A DNA stretch of 32,791 bases from an uncultured Collinsella sp. (GCA_959028445.1 CAUFRY010000023.1:1-32791), one strand, 5' to 3'. Positions 1 to 7,748 are shown, counted from the stretch's first letter. A program made the numbers and translations. The notes: generated from the letters alone by a model not told the origin.

Positions 1-56
1 TTTTTTGCGTTTACGGGTTTTTGTCTCACATAGTGGCTGTGTTTTATAACCCTCGT

Positions 57-86
57 TTGTCGCATCTTCTGTGAACGGGCTACAAT
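57..86 (+). promoter_or_regulatory. Possible promoter of the acpS operon
   Basis: A TTGTCG box (57-62) and a TACAAT box (81-86) are separated by 18 bases and lie about 30 bases ahead of the acpS start. This is the only sigma70-like pair visible upstream of the operon in this window. Bases 1-50 hold a T-rich stretch that may be the tail of an upstream terminator, but its stem would lie outside the window. Confidence 0.35.
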
Positions 87-115
87 AACTTAGTCTGTGC
101 GATATGGAGGTGAAC

Positions 116-655
116 ATGGCTGAAGCTGGTATCGGCGTTGATATCGTCGAGATTTCCCGCATGAAATCAATTCTTGAAAAGACGCCGTCGTTTGCTCGGC
201 GTGTGTTTACCGAAGAAGAGCGTGCGTATTGCGATGCATCATCGCGTTCCGCTGCTCACTATGCGAGTCGCTTTGCTTCGCGCGAGGCGGTGCTTAAAGC
301 TCTCGGCACGGGTTTTAGTCAAGGCGTGGGTCGCAAGGATGTTTCGGTAACGCGTGATAAACTCGGCAAACCGAAGGCGCTGCTTTCGGGCCGTGCTCTC
401 GAGATCGCTCAAGAACTGGGTGTTGTTGAGGTCGCTCTTTCCATTACGCTTACGGGAGACTTGGCCGTTGCGAATGCCATCGCGATTACCGAAGATGCTC
501 GACCTAAGCCAAAAGATGAAAAACTGAGCACCAAGAAACGCGCTGCGCAGACATTTAAAGAGGCTCGCTCTGTTTTAGATGAGCTTGAGCAGCTGCAGAA
601 TTCAGCATTGACGGAGCACCTGGGCGATGCTTCGCAAGATACGCTAGGAGCATAG
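116..655 (+). CDS. acpS: Holo-[acyl-carrier-protein] synthase with C-terminal extension
   Basis: Transfers 4'-phosphopantetheine from CoA to the serine of apo-ACP, activating it for cytosolic fatty acid synthesis. The family signature GIGVDIVEISR is at residues 5-15, with the metal-binding Asp9. The second motif FASREAVLKALG carries Glu57 and Lys61. I chose ATG 116 over the in-frame ATG 104 because GGAGGT (106-111) sits 4 bases before it, giving 179 residues. Typical AcpS is about 120-130 residues, so the last 50 or so, rich in Lys, Glu and Ala, are an extension beyond the fold with no motif I recognise. It is first in the operon and its stop codon abuts the nnr start. Confidence 0.93.
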   Translation: MAEAGIGVDIVEISRMKSILEKTPSFARRVFTEEERAYCDASSRSAAHYASRFASREAVLKALGTGFSQGVGRKDVSVTRDKLGKPKALLSGRALEIAQELGVVEVALSITLTGDLAVANAIAITEDARPKPKDEKLSTKKRAAQTFKEARSVLDELEQLQNSALTEHLGDASQDTLGA

Positions 656-2272
656 ATGAAACCGGTTTTGAGTACCGAAGAAGTCGTTCGTCTCGAGGAT
701 ATCATCGAACGAGAAGGGACTTCGAAGGCCGAGCTTATGGAGCTGGCGGGTGAGTTTGCCGCCAACGAGGTCTTGAAGCTCAATCCCGATCGGGTTCTCG
801 TTCTGGTCGGTTTTGGTAATAATGGCGGCGACGGTTGGGTTGCCGCCGATATCCTGAGCCATAAGGGTGTGGACGTGGATATCGTTTCTCCGGTTGAGCC
901 GGATGAGATTCCTGCTGCTCTGGCACGTCATGTTGCTCGTCGTACGGCCGGCCGCGATGTGCACGTTTGCGTCGGCCCCTCGCGTGATGAACTCGAGGTT
1001 TTGATCGATAAGGCCGATGTTGTTGTCGATGCCATTTTTGGTACCGGTTTCCACGGGAATCTGCGTGCGCCGTTCTCCATTTGGATTCCTACGGTCAATG
1101 AATGCGCCGATTGTGTCGTATCCATTGATGTCCCCTCGGGCCTGAATGCCGAGACGGGCGTTGTTGATGACGACTGCATTCGTGCCGAGCATACGGTGAC
1201 GATGATTGCGCCCAAGATTGGTCTGTATAGCGCTGATGGCCCTGAGTATGCTGGCGATTTGATCTGCGGCAATCTTTACGACCGTCTTGACGAGGTCATC
1301 GATGATGTCGACCACGCCGCCGAGATTGTCGAGCCCGGTGACTTAGTTGATTACTTTGCTCCACTACCTACGAATATCGATAAGTATTCCCGTGGCTCTG
1401 TGCTTATTGTCGCCGGATCTGCGCAATATCCTGGTGCTGCCATTATGGCGGCCAAGTCTGCAGCTCGCGCGGGTGCTGGTTACGTGGCAGTCGCGGCTCC
1501 TGACGCCTGTGCCAATCTTATTCGCATGGCACTTCCTTCGATTCCCGTCTTTGCTATTCCGTCTGATTCCCGCGGCTCCTTTGGCGCCGCTGCGCGCATG
1601 ACGGTGTGCGAGATTGCAAAGAAGTACAGCTGTGTACTGTGCGGTCCCGGTATGACGACATCTGCCGGCGCTATGCAGGTGGTTTCGGGCTTGCTCGAGC
1701 TTGATGTGCCGCTTATCTTGGACGCCGATGCACTCAACTGCCTTGCTAAGATTGCCATTGACGGTATTGATAGTAATCCCGAGATGTATCGTCGCGAGCA
1801 GCCGTTGGTTATGACGCCGCACTATCGTGAGCTTTCGCGTCTGGTTGCCGGCGACGAGGTGAACGACCTTGGTACCGCGATTGCGGCCGCGCAGAAGGTT
1901 GTCTGGGCTGCAGGCTCCGACAATCTGGTGGTCATTGCCAAGGGGCCGACGACGGCTATCTGTGGCGTTGAGCGTGTGCTGCTGCCGCTCTCGGGTCCGG
2001 CTTCTCTGGCAACTGCCGGTTCGGGTGATGTTCTCGCGGGTATTTTGGCCGGCACGCTTGCCACCATGCGCGACGAGATGGATCGTTGGGAGTTGCTGTA
2101 TTCGTACGCCGTCGCACTTCACAGCTACGCCGGTTTTGCTGCGGCGACGGAGTATGGTGAGAAGAGCGTCATCGCGACCGATCTTATCGACTTGATCGGT
2201 CCTGCCATGGAACTGGCGGCAAAGGATGCGCTCGAAGATCTGGGAATCATGGACGAAGGGTCGGATGACTAA
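656..2272 (+). CDS. nnr: Bifunctional NAD(P)HX epimerase / ADP-dependent dehydratase
   Basis: Repairs hydrated NADH and NADPH. The N-terminal YjeF-type domain epimerises the hydrate, and the C-terminal ribokinase-like domain dehydrates the S form using ADP. The N-terminal domain shows GNNGGDG (residues 54-60), a VDAIFGTGF segment and SIDVPSGLN. The C-terminal domain starts near residue 235 with SRGSVLIVAGS, followed by ILDADALN, MTPHYRE and GSGD (455-458) with the catalytic Asp458. Its 538 residues match the fused bacterial family. The ATG directly follows the acpS stop, and AGGAG (646-650) is 5 bases upstream. Only two bases separate its stop from alr. Confidence 0.95.
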   Translation: MKPVLSTEEVVRLEDIIEREGTSKAELMELAGEFAANEVLKLNPDRVLVLVGFGNNGGDGWVAADILSHKGVDVDIVSPVEPDEIPAALARHVARRTAGRDVHVCVGPSRDELEVLIDKADVVVDAIFGTGFHGNLRAPFSIWIPTVNECADCVVSIDVPSGLNAETGVVDDDCIRAEHTVTMIAPKIGLYSADGPEYAGDLICGNLYDRLDEVIDDVDHAAEIVEPGDLVDYFAPLPTNIDKYSRGSVLIVAGSAQYPGAAIMAAKSAARAGAGYVAVAAPDACANLIRMALPSIPVFAIPSDSRGSFGAAARMTVCEIAKKYSCVLCGPGMTTSAGAMQVVSGLLELDVPLILDADALNCLAKIAIDGIDSNPEMYRREQPLVMTPHYRELSRLVAGDEVNDLGTAIAAAQKVVWAAGSDNLVVIAKGPTTAICGVERVLLPLSGPASLATAGSGDVLAGILAGTLATMRDEMDRWELLYSYAVALHSYAGFAAATEYGEKSVIATDLIDLIGPAMELAAKDALEDLGIMDEGSDD

Positions 2273-2274
2273 TC

Positions 2275-3420
2275 ATGAATAAAGCCGATTTGACGCGCTG
2301 GTCCTGGGTCGAGATCGACCGCGGGGCGCTCCGTCGCAACACGAGGGCCTATAAGAACTTGTTGAATCCACGTCAGCGCCTGTGCTGCGTGGTCAAGGCC
2401 GATGCTTATGGTCATGGAGCTGTTGAGTGCGCCAAGATCATGTATTCGGCCGGTGCCGACATGTTTGCCGTGGCGACGGTTAACGAGGGCGTTGAGCTCC
2501 GACAGGGCGGGATTACGAAACCCATCCTCATCCTAAGCGAGCCGCCTATCGAGGCCATTCCGACGTTGCTCGAGTTTGATATCATGCCCTCGGTCTATAC
2601 GTCTGACTTTGCTCTTGCGTATGGCGAATGTGCCGTCGCGGCGGGCAAGGTGGGCAAGTATCATCTCGCCATCGAGACGGGCATGAACCGCATCGGCGTA
2701 CATTACACGCAGGTGCTCGACTTTGTCCGCGGTATAAATTTCCATCGCGGTATTCAGTGCGACGGCGTATTTACGCACTTCGCCACGGCCGATGAACCTT
2801 CGGGCTGGGACTACAAGCTGCAGTGTCAGCGCTTTACCGAGGCCGTTCAGGCCATTAAGGATGCGGGTTTTGAGTGCGGTATCGTGCACTGCGCCAACAC
2901 GCCGTCCTCGATGCTCGACCCCTCGATGCATTTTGATATGATCCGCGCCGGCGTTGGCTTGTATGGCATGCAGCCGTGCGAGCTGAGTGGCCGCGTGATG
3001 CAGCTTGATCCCGTTATGAGCGTCCATGCGCGCGTGACGCGCGTGGCACACCCTGCGATGGGTGAGGGCGTGGGCTACGGTTTTACCTACCGCGTACCGC
3101 GCACGCGCGTTCAGATCTGCACGCTGCCGATCGGTTATGCCGACGGCCTATCGCGTACGCTTTCCAATCGTATGGATGTGCTGTATCGCGGCGAGCGCGT
3201 GCATCAGGTTGGCAATATCTGCATGGACCAGTTTATGGTCGCCATTCAGTCCAACCCGGCACACGAGATTCCCGAGGCCGAGTATGGTGACGAGATGATC
3301 ATTGTCGGCCGCGATGGCGATGCCGAGATCACTATGGACGAGATGGCCCGACTGCGCGGAACGATTAACTACGAGGTCGCCTGCGGCTTTGGCATGCGTC
3401 TCGACAAGGTCTACGTGTAG
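2275..3420 (+). CDS. alr: Alanine racemase
   Basis: PLP enzyme that interconverts L- and D-alanine for peptidoglycan in the cytosol. The PLP lysine motif VVKADAYGHG puts Lys41 at the active site. The second catalytic residue is probably Tyr268 in GEGVGYGFTY. MNRIGVHY and the C-terminal-domain motif GNICMDQFMV also match the family, and 381 residues is a normal length. The start follows the nnr stop by two bases, so translational coupling is likely. The alr stop codon is part of the ribosome-binding site of the next gene (TAGGAG). Confidence 0.95.
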   Translation: MNKADLTRWSWVEIDRGALRRNTRAYKNLLNPRQRLCCVVKADAYGHGAVECAKIMYSAGADMFAVATVNEGVELRQGGITKPILILSEPPIEAIPTLLEFDIMPSVYTSDFALAYGECAVAAGKVGKYHLAIETGMNRIGVHYTQVLDFVRGINFHRGIQCDGVFTHFATADEPSGWDYKLQCQRFTEAVQAIKDAGFECGIVHCANTPSSMLDPSMHFDMIRAGVGLYGMQPCELSGRVMQLDPVMSVHARVTRVAHPAMGEGVGYGFTYRVPRTRVQICTLPIGYADGLSRTLSNRMDVLYRGERVHQVGNICMDQFMVAIQSNPAHEIPEAEYGDEMIIVGRDGDAEITMDEMARLRGTINYEVACGFGMRLDKVYV

Positions 3421-3428
3421 GAGCCGCT

Positions 3429-4049
3429 ATGGGCGTCATGCACATCCCCGGCCATACCCATCAGGCACCACGTGAGGTCGCACTCGAGGAGATCGAGGCC
3501 GTTCTGGGCGATTGTCACCTCTGCCAGCTCTACCAGTCGCGTCACAATATCGTGTTTGGCGTGGGAAACCCCCGCGCTCGCGTGATGTTTATTGGTGAGG
3601 CGCCGGGCCGCAATGAGGATTTGCAGGGCGAGCCCTTTGTGGGGGCGGCAGGCGAGGACCTCAACGGCATTTTGTCGCTGGCGGGCCTCAAACGCGAAGA
3701 CGTCTACATTGCCAACGTGCTTAAGTGCCGCCCGCCGGGAAACCGCAATCCGCGTCCCGAGGAAGTGCTGGCTTGCTCGCCGTTTTTGCGTGAGCAGATT
3801 CGAAGCATCTGGCCCGATATTATCGTGACGCTCGGCAACCCCGCGACGCACTTTGTGCTTAAGACCGAGATTGGCATTACTAAGCTGCGCGGCAGGTTCC
3901 ACCAGATGGGGCATTTTGTAGTAATGCCCACGTTCCATCCGGCAGCAGCGCTGCGCAATCCGGCGTGGCAGGAGCTGCTGGAGGAAGACTTTAAGATGCT
4001 GGGCGACTATCTGGAGCGACATCCCGCACCAGAGGACGCCTCGGAATAA
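3429..4049 (+). CDS. Uracil-DNA glycosylase, family 4 (Fe-S type)
   Basis: Excises uracil from DNA as the first step of base excision repair. Four cysteines in the family-4 arrangement, Cys29 and Cys32 (CHLC), Cys100 (VLKCRPPGNRNP) and Cys116, should bind a [4Fe-4S] cluster. GEAPGRNEDLQGEPFVG (57-72) is the active-site loop that contacts uracil, and MPTFHPAAALRN is the second catalytic motif. Its 206 residues match the family. AGGAG (3419-3423), overlapping the alr stop, is 5 bases before the ATG. It lies in the housekeeping operon and nothing in it looks abnormal. Confidence 0.93.
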   Translation: MGVMHIPGHTHQAPREVALEEIEAVLGDCHLCQLYQSRHNIVFGVGNPRARVMFIGEAPGRNEDLQGEPFVGAAGEDLNGILSLAGLKREDVYIANVLKCRPPGNRNPRPEEVLACSPFLREQIRSIWPDIIVTLGNPATHFVLKTEIGITKLRGRFHQMGHFVVMPTFHPAAALRNPAWQELLEEDFKMLGDYLERHPAPEDASE

Positions 4050-4061
4050 TAAGGAGCATAT

Positions 4062-4568
4062 ATGTCCCTGGAGCGCCTGGGGGTAGGTACTTACAAAACG
4101 ACTTGCGCTGCCGATACGGAGTACTTTGGCGAGCTAATTGCACCGTGCCTTGAGGACGGCGATGTGCTCATCCTGACCGGTGGCCTGGGAGTGGGCAAAA
4201 CTCACTTTACCAAGGGCGTCTCGCGCGGGCTGGGCGATGGGCATATGGTTACGAGCCCTACGTTTGCGCTCATGGCCGTTCACGATCAAGGTCGTATTCC
4301 GCTGTTTCACTTTGATCTATACCGCCTGGAGCATGCCTACGAGCTCGAGGATACGGGCATTTTCGATGTGCTGGGCTATGAGGGTGCTTGCCTGCTGGAA
4401 TGGGGCGAACAATTCCAGGACGAGCTGACGGATGAGTATCTTTCGGTGACGCTCAAGCGTGATGAGGGCGACAGCGATGTGCGAACGATAACGCTTGAGG
4501 CGCACGGTGACCGCGCAATGGAGCTTTCCCATTTGATTGATAAGGCTGTACAAGATGAGCTTGCATAA
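4062..4568 (+). CDS. tsaE: tRNA t6A37 threonylcarbamoyl transfer ATPase TsaE
   Basis: ATPase that resets the TsaB-TsaD complex during t6A37 tRNA modification. The P-loop GGLGVGKT places Lys46 and Thr47 at the nucleotide site. It is followed by TSPTFALM, HFDLYRLE and LLEWGEQ, all typical of TsaE. The length is 168 residues, and AAGGAG (4051-4056) lies 5 bases before the ATG. The gene overlaps the next one by 14 bases, which directly couples it to its functional partners. TsaC, which makes the threonylcarbamoyl-AMP substrate, is not in this window. Confidence 0.95.
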   Translation: MSLERLGVGTYKTTCAADTEYFGELIAPCLEDGDVLILTGGLGVGKTHFTKGVSRGLGDGHMVTSPTFALMAVHDQGRIPLFHFDLYRLEHAYELEDTGIFDVLGYEGACLLEWGEQFQDELTDEYLSVTLKRDEGDSDVRTITLEAHGDRAMELSHLIDKAVQDELA

Positions 4569-6939
4569 CGACAACGCGCTGGTGGTGGCGCTCGATACCT
4601 CGACCGACATGCTTGCCTGCGCGGCAAGCTGGATTGATGGACAGACGGGCGAGACGAAGCTCGTGAGTGGCGACCACATGTGTCGCCGCCACGCCAACGT
4701 TGAGCTCGTGAATACCGTTGATGGCGTGCTGGCTCAAGCCGGTCTGGATCGCAGCGATGTTGGTTACTACGTGGTCGGCCGCGGCCCGGGGTCGTTTACG
4801 GGTGTGCGTATCGGCATCTCCACTGCCAAGGGCCTCGCGCGTGGTGCCAATGTTCCGCTGCTGGGCGTGTCGACGCTCGACGCTTGCGCTTGGACGGCGT
4901 GGAAGGCTGGCGTGCGCGGCAAGCTTGGTATCTTGGCCGATGCTATGCGCGGTGAGGTATATCCGGCGCTGTATATGCTGGTCGATGAGGGTCCCGAGCG
5001 CCAATTTGAGCGCGAACACGTGGTCAAGACCGCCGTGGCGCTCGATGAGTGGCGCCAAGCGGCGGACTGGGACCAGGTTCAGCTGACCGGTGACGGTCTC
5101 GTGCGCTATGGCAAGCTGCTGGGTGAGGACGAGACCGCCCGCTGCGTGGAGCGCGACCTGTGGTGGCCTTCGGGCGAGGGCTTGCTGCTCGCGCACGCTG
5201 CGGGTGACGGCGATCCGGCTCGCGTCCTGCCGATTTACACGCGCCTTTCGGATGCCGAGGAAAACGAGCGCAAGCGTCTTGGTCTTGCCGAGAGTGCGCA
5301 GAGTGAAATTACGGGCGTTGCCGATGAGCTCGCCGGTCGTCATCTGCAGTTCCGTCCCATGGGCGCGGCGGATGCCGAGGGCGCGAGCGCGCTGGAGGCT
5401 GCCTGCTTTGAAGGTGCCGGACACGAGGCGTGGACGCCGGGCATGTTCCTGTCCGAACTGGGCGAGGACGTCGCTGTGCCGCGTAGTTGGTGGGTAGCAC
5501 ACGACGACGGCAAGCTGCTGGGCCTTGCCGGCGGTATGGTCGTGGACGGTGATGTGCAGATTCTGGATGTCGCCGTCGACCCGGTACATCGCCGTGAGGG
5601 CATTGCCCGCAAACTGCTGTCGCACGTGAGCTATGATGCCCAGATGCTCGGCTGCACCACGGCTTCGCTCGAGGTCGAGGACGGCAACGAGGGAGCGATT
5701 GCGCTTTATAACGCTCTGGGCTTTACCGAGGCTGGCCGTCGCCGCGGCTACTATGGTGCCGGCAAGGATGCCATCGTCATGACGGCTCCGCTGCCCCTCG
5801 TGCTTCCGGTCGACAATGCTTCGCCCGAGCCGACGGCGGCAGAGCAGCGCGTATGGCCGCTGCCTGCGCCTGGGCGCTCCGAGGGGGAGCGTGCCGAAAT
5901 TGAGCGCCGCCGCCTAGTGCTCGCTATCGAGAGTTCCTGCGACGAGACGGCCGTGGCGATTATCGATGCGGATGGCAATATGCTGGCCAACCAGGTGTCG
6001 ACACAGATTGATTTTCATGCCCGCTTTGGCGGCGTGGTGCCCGAGATCGCCTCGCGCAAACACGTTGAGGTGATTGTGAGTGTCGTGGATGCGGCGCTCG
6101 AGGATGCCGCAGCATCGCTTGGTCTTGAGGGTGGAGCCATTGCCCCCAGCGAGCTTGCCGCCGTGGGCGTGACACAGGGTCCGGGCCTGGTGGGCGCCCT
6201 CGTGGTGGGCGTTGCCTTTGCCAAAGGCTTTGCCTACGCTGCCGGCAAGCCGCTCGTATGCGTCAACCATCTGGAGGGGCACCTGTTTGCCAACCTGTTG
6301 GCGCAGCCCGACCTCAAGCCGCCGTTCATCTTCACGCTTGTCTCGGGCGGGCACACCATGCTCGTGCACGTGAAGGCGTGGGGCGACTACGAGGTGCTCG
6401 GTGAGACGCTCGACGACGCCGTGGGCGAGGCCTTCGACAAGGTGGCCAAGGCGCTGGGCCTGGGCTATCCCGGTGGCCCCATCATTTCCAAGCTGGCCGA
6501 GACAGGCAATCCCCGCGCGATTGATTTCCCCCGTGCGCTCAACAGCAGGGGAGACTATCGTTTCTCGCTTTCGGGCCTTAAAACGGCCGTGACGCTCTAC
6601 ATCGAGCAGGAGACCAAGGCCGGGCGCACGATTCACCTGCCCGATCTGGCAGCTTCGTTTGAGGCAGCTGTCTTTGACGTGCAGTACAAGAAGGCCAAAA
6701 ACGCATTGCACGCTACCGGATGCAAGGAATACTGCATCGGCGGCGGCGTCTCGGCCAACCCGCATCTGCGCGAGATGATGATCAAGAAGCTTGGGCGTCA
6801 GGGGATTCGCGTAACGGTGCCGCCCTTGTCTGCCTGTACCGATAACGCAGCCATGATCGCGGAGGTCGCCCGCCGTAAATTCGACCGAGGTGAAATCTCG
6901 CCGTTCGACGTCGACGCCGATCCGAACATGACGCTGTAG
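4555..6939 (+). CDS. tsaB-rimI-tsaD: TsaB-RimI-TsaD fusion protein
   Basis: One 794-residue chain holds three normally separate proteins. Residues 1 to about 250 are TsaB (VVALDTSTDM at the start, GRGPGSFTGVRIG later), the dimerisation partner. Residues 262 to about 408 are a GNAT acetyltransferase like RimI (VDPVHRREGIARKLL, ALYNALGF), which acetylates ribosomal protein S18 in other bacteria. Residues 453-794 are TsaD (LAIESSCDETAVAI, metal-binding His572 and His576 in NHLEGH, SGGHTMLV, SACTDNAAMIA), which transfers threonylcarbamoyl to A37 of ANN-decoding tRNAs. An upstream in-frame TTG at 4537 has no ribosome-binding site, so ATG 4555 is preferred. Linkers near 235-260 and 415-450 are Ala/Glu/Pro-rich. 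No frameshift or missing key residue is visible. Confidence 0.94.
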   Translation: MSLHNDNALVVALDTSTDMLACAASWIDGQTGETKLVSGDHMCRRHANVELVNTVDGVLAQAGLDRSDVGYYVVGRGPGSFTGVRIGISTAKGLARGANVPLLGVSTLDACAWTAWKAGVRGKLGILADAMRGEVYPALYMLVDEGPERQFEREHVVKTAVALDEWRQAADWDQVQLTGDGLVRYGKLLGEDETARCVERDLWWPSGEGLLLAHAAGDGDPARVLPIYTRLSDAEENERKRLGLAESAQSEITGVADELAGRHLQFRPMGAADAEGASALEAACFEGAGHEAWTPGMFLSELGEDVAVPRSWWVAHDDGKLLGLAGGMVVDGDVQILDVAVDPVHRREGIARKLLSHVSYDAQMLGCTTASLEVEDGNEGAIALYNALGFTEAGRRRGYYGAGKDAIVMTAPLPLVLPVDNASPEPTAAEQRVWPLPAPGRSEGERAEIERRRLVLAIESSCDETAVAIIDADGNMLANQVSTQIDFHARFGGVVPEIASRKHVEVIVSVVDAALEDAAASLGLEGGAIAPSELAAVGVTQGPGLVGALVVGVAFAKGFAYAAGKPLVCVNHLEGHLFANLLAQPDLKPPFIFTLVSGGHTMLVHVKAWGDYEVLGETLDDAVGEAFDKVAKALGLGYPGGPIISKLAETGNPRAIDFPRALNSRGDYRFSLSGLKTAVTLYIEQETKAGRTIHLPDLAASFEAAVFDVQYKKAKNALHATGCKEYCIGGGVSANPHLREMMIKKLGRQGIRVTVPPLSACTDNAAMIAEVARRKFDRGEISPFDVDADPNMTL

Positions 6940-6951
6940 CTGGTACGGCGC

Positions 6952-7086
6952 GGTCCCCGGACGGAGGGGCCGGATATAAGGTTTCCTGCTCTACAGTCCT
7001 GCGCAAGACGAAGGCCACATTAAGTGGCCTTCTTTGCGTGCGGAACTCGCGATAAACCTTATATCCGGCCCCTCCGTCCGGGGACC
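6952..7086. repeat. Variable-arm hairpin element, copy 1
   Basis: A perfect 33-bp inverted repeat (6952-6984 with 7054-7086) encloses a core. Counted from TTT to AAA, the core is exactly 75 nt (6982-7056). Inside it is a second hairpin with a 9-bp stem (7010-7018 with 7024-7032) and an ATTAA loop. The single-stranded flanks of the core, beginning TTTCCTGCTCTACAG and ending GGAACTCGCGATAAA, are identical in all three copies in this window, while the outer arms are not. It starts 12 bases after the tsaD stop. There is no T run after the arm, so it is not a textbook terminator, and no ORF lies inside. Confidence 0.9.
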
Positions 7087-7227
7087 TTTCTGTATCGATG
7101 CGGCTTCTGAGCCGGATTGGCGTCGACAACGTCCAACAAGGTTAACAAGCCAGCGTCGAATTTTCGGCGTTCTTTAGCTGAAAGAAAAAGTTGGTGTGCG
7201 GAGCTTTGCTCCGCATTTGGGATGGGA
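7087..7227. other. Spacer between hairpin copies 1 and 2
   Basis: No gene is visible here. A short hairpin with a 7-bp stem and TTT loop (7198-7214, GCGGAGC/GCTCCGC) lies just before copy 2. It is followed by a few Ts but no clear terminator tract. Confidence 0.4.
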
Positions 7228-7380
7228 GCCCCTGAGAGCCGCGGGAGCCGGGCGGCGCATATGAACTTTATCGCGAGTTCCGCACGCAAAGGAAAGCACT
7301 TAATGTGCTTTCCGTCTTGCGCAGGACTGTAGAGCAGGAAAGTTCATATGCGCCGCCCGGCTCCCGCGGCTCTCAGGGGC
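7228..7380 (-). repeat. Variable-arm hairpin element, copy 2 (inverted)
   Basis: Same family as copy 1, but its core reads on the minus strand. The outer inverted repeat is 42 bp and perfect (7228-7269 with 7339-7380), and the core is again exactly 75 nt (7267-7341). The outer arm sequence is different from copy 1. Its inner hairpin differs from copy 1 at four base pairs and every change is compensated (GGAAAGCAC with GTGCTTTCC), while the loop and both single-stranded flanks are unchanged. It lies 141 bases from copy 1, pointing the opposite way. Confidence 0.9.
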
Positions 7381-7478
7381 ATCTCTCATGCAAAAACTGT
7401 CGTGGGGTAAAGTCCGAGGTCAGTGGCGTTTTATACCGAGAAATTCAAAAAAAGTTGAAAATTCATTACATATTTGCG

Positions 7479-7507
7479 TTGACTTTAGGTAACTAAAGTT
7501 TCATACT
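7479..7507 (+). promoter_or_regulatory. cstA promoter with overlapping palindromic operator
   Basis: TTGACT (7479-7484) and CATACT (7502-7507) are separated by 17 bases and form the best sigma70-type promoter in the window. The perfect palindrome ACTTTAGGTAACTAAAGT (7482-7499, 7-bp arms) covers the end of the -35 box and most of the spacer, as expected for a repressor operator. The TTAGG-like half sites faintly recall DtxR-type boxes, but I cannot assign the regulator. Confidence 0.6.
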
Positions 7508-7526
7508 CCTTTTCAACCACTGGGGG

Positions 7527-7553
7527 ATGTGAACACGCACGGATCGTTCACAT
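7527..7553 (+). promoter_or_regulatory. 5' leader hairpin upstream of cstA
   Basis: A perfect 8-bp inverted repeat, ATGTGAAC with GTTCACAT, separated by 11 bases. It begins about 13 bases after the predicted transcription start, so it would form near the 5' end of the cstA leader RNA. It could stabilise the RNA, or act as a second operator in DNA. Confidence 0.4.
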
Positions 7554-7578
7554 CATGATTGAAGAGGATTTCTTAGAC

Positions 7579-7623
7579 ATGTTCACGCATCAGCTAAACA
7601 TTATCAGCGTAGTAATTATCTGA
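7579..7623 (+). CDS. Putative Ile/Val-rich leader peptide of cstA
   Basis: A 14-codon ORF encodes MFTHQLNIISVVII. Six of its last seven sense codons are Ile or Val. GAAGAGGA (7561-7568) lies 10 bases before the ATG. It sits between a good promoter and an intrinsic terminator, the classical layout of a transcription-attenuation leader sensing charged Ile/Val tRNA. An in-frame ATG at 7555 would add 8 residues but lacks a ribosome-binding site. Immediately downstream, an RNA hairpin can form between 7626-7634 and 7642-7650. An alternative pairing of 7640-7651 with 7658-7668 competes with it. The functional assignment is inference, since no homologue can be checked here. Confidence 0.5.
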   Translation: MFTHQLNIISVVII

Positions 7624-7674
7624 TGCGGGTTAGCACATACAGCTAGCCCGTACGATAACGGGCGGCTGATGAAG

Positions 7675-7713
7675 ATGAGGGCCGTCGAGTGCAACCGACG
7701 GCCCTCATTTTTT
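7675..7713 (+). terminator. Intrinsic terminator in the cstA leader (possible attenuator)
   Basis: A perfect 13-bp stem (7675-7687 with 7696-7708), an 8-base loop and six Ts (7708-7713) lie 36 bases before the cstA start. It is inside the leader RNA from the promoter at 7479, so cstA expression requires read-through or antitermination. Confidence 0.85.
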
Positions 7714-7748
7714 ATGTCTAGGAAGTTCTTTTTAGAGGAGGAAATGTA

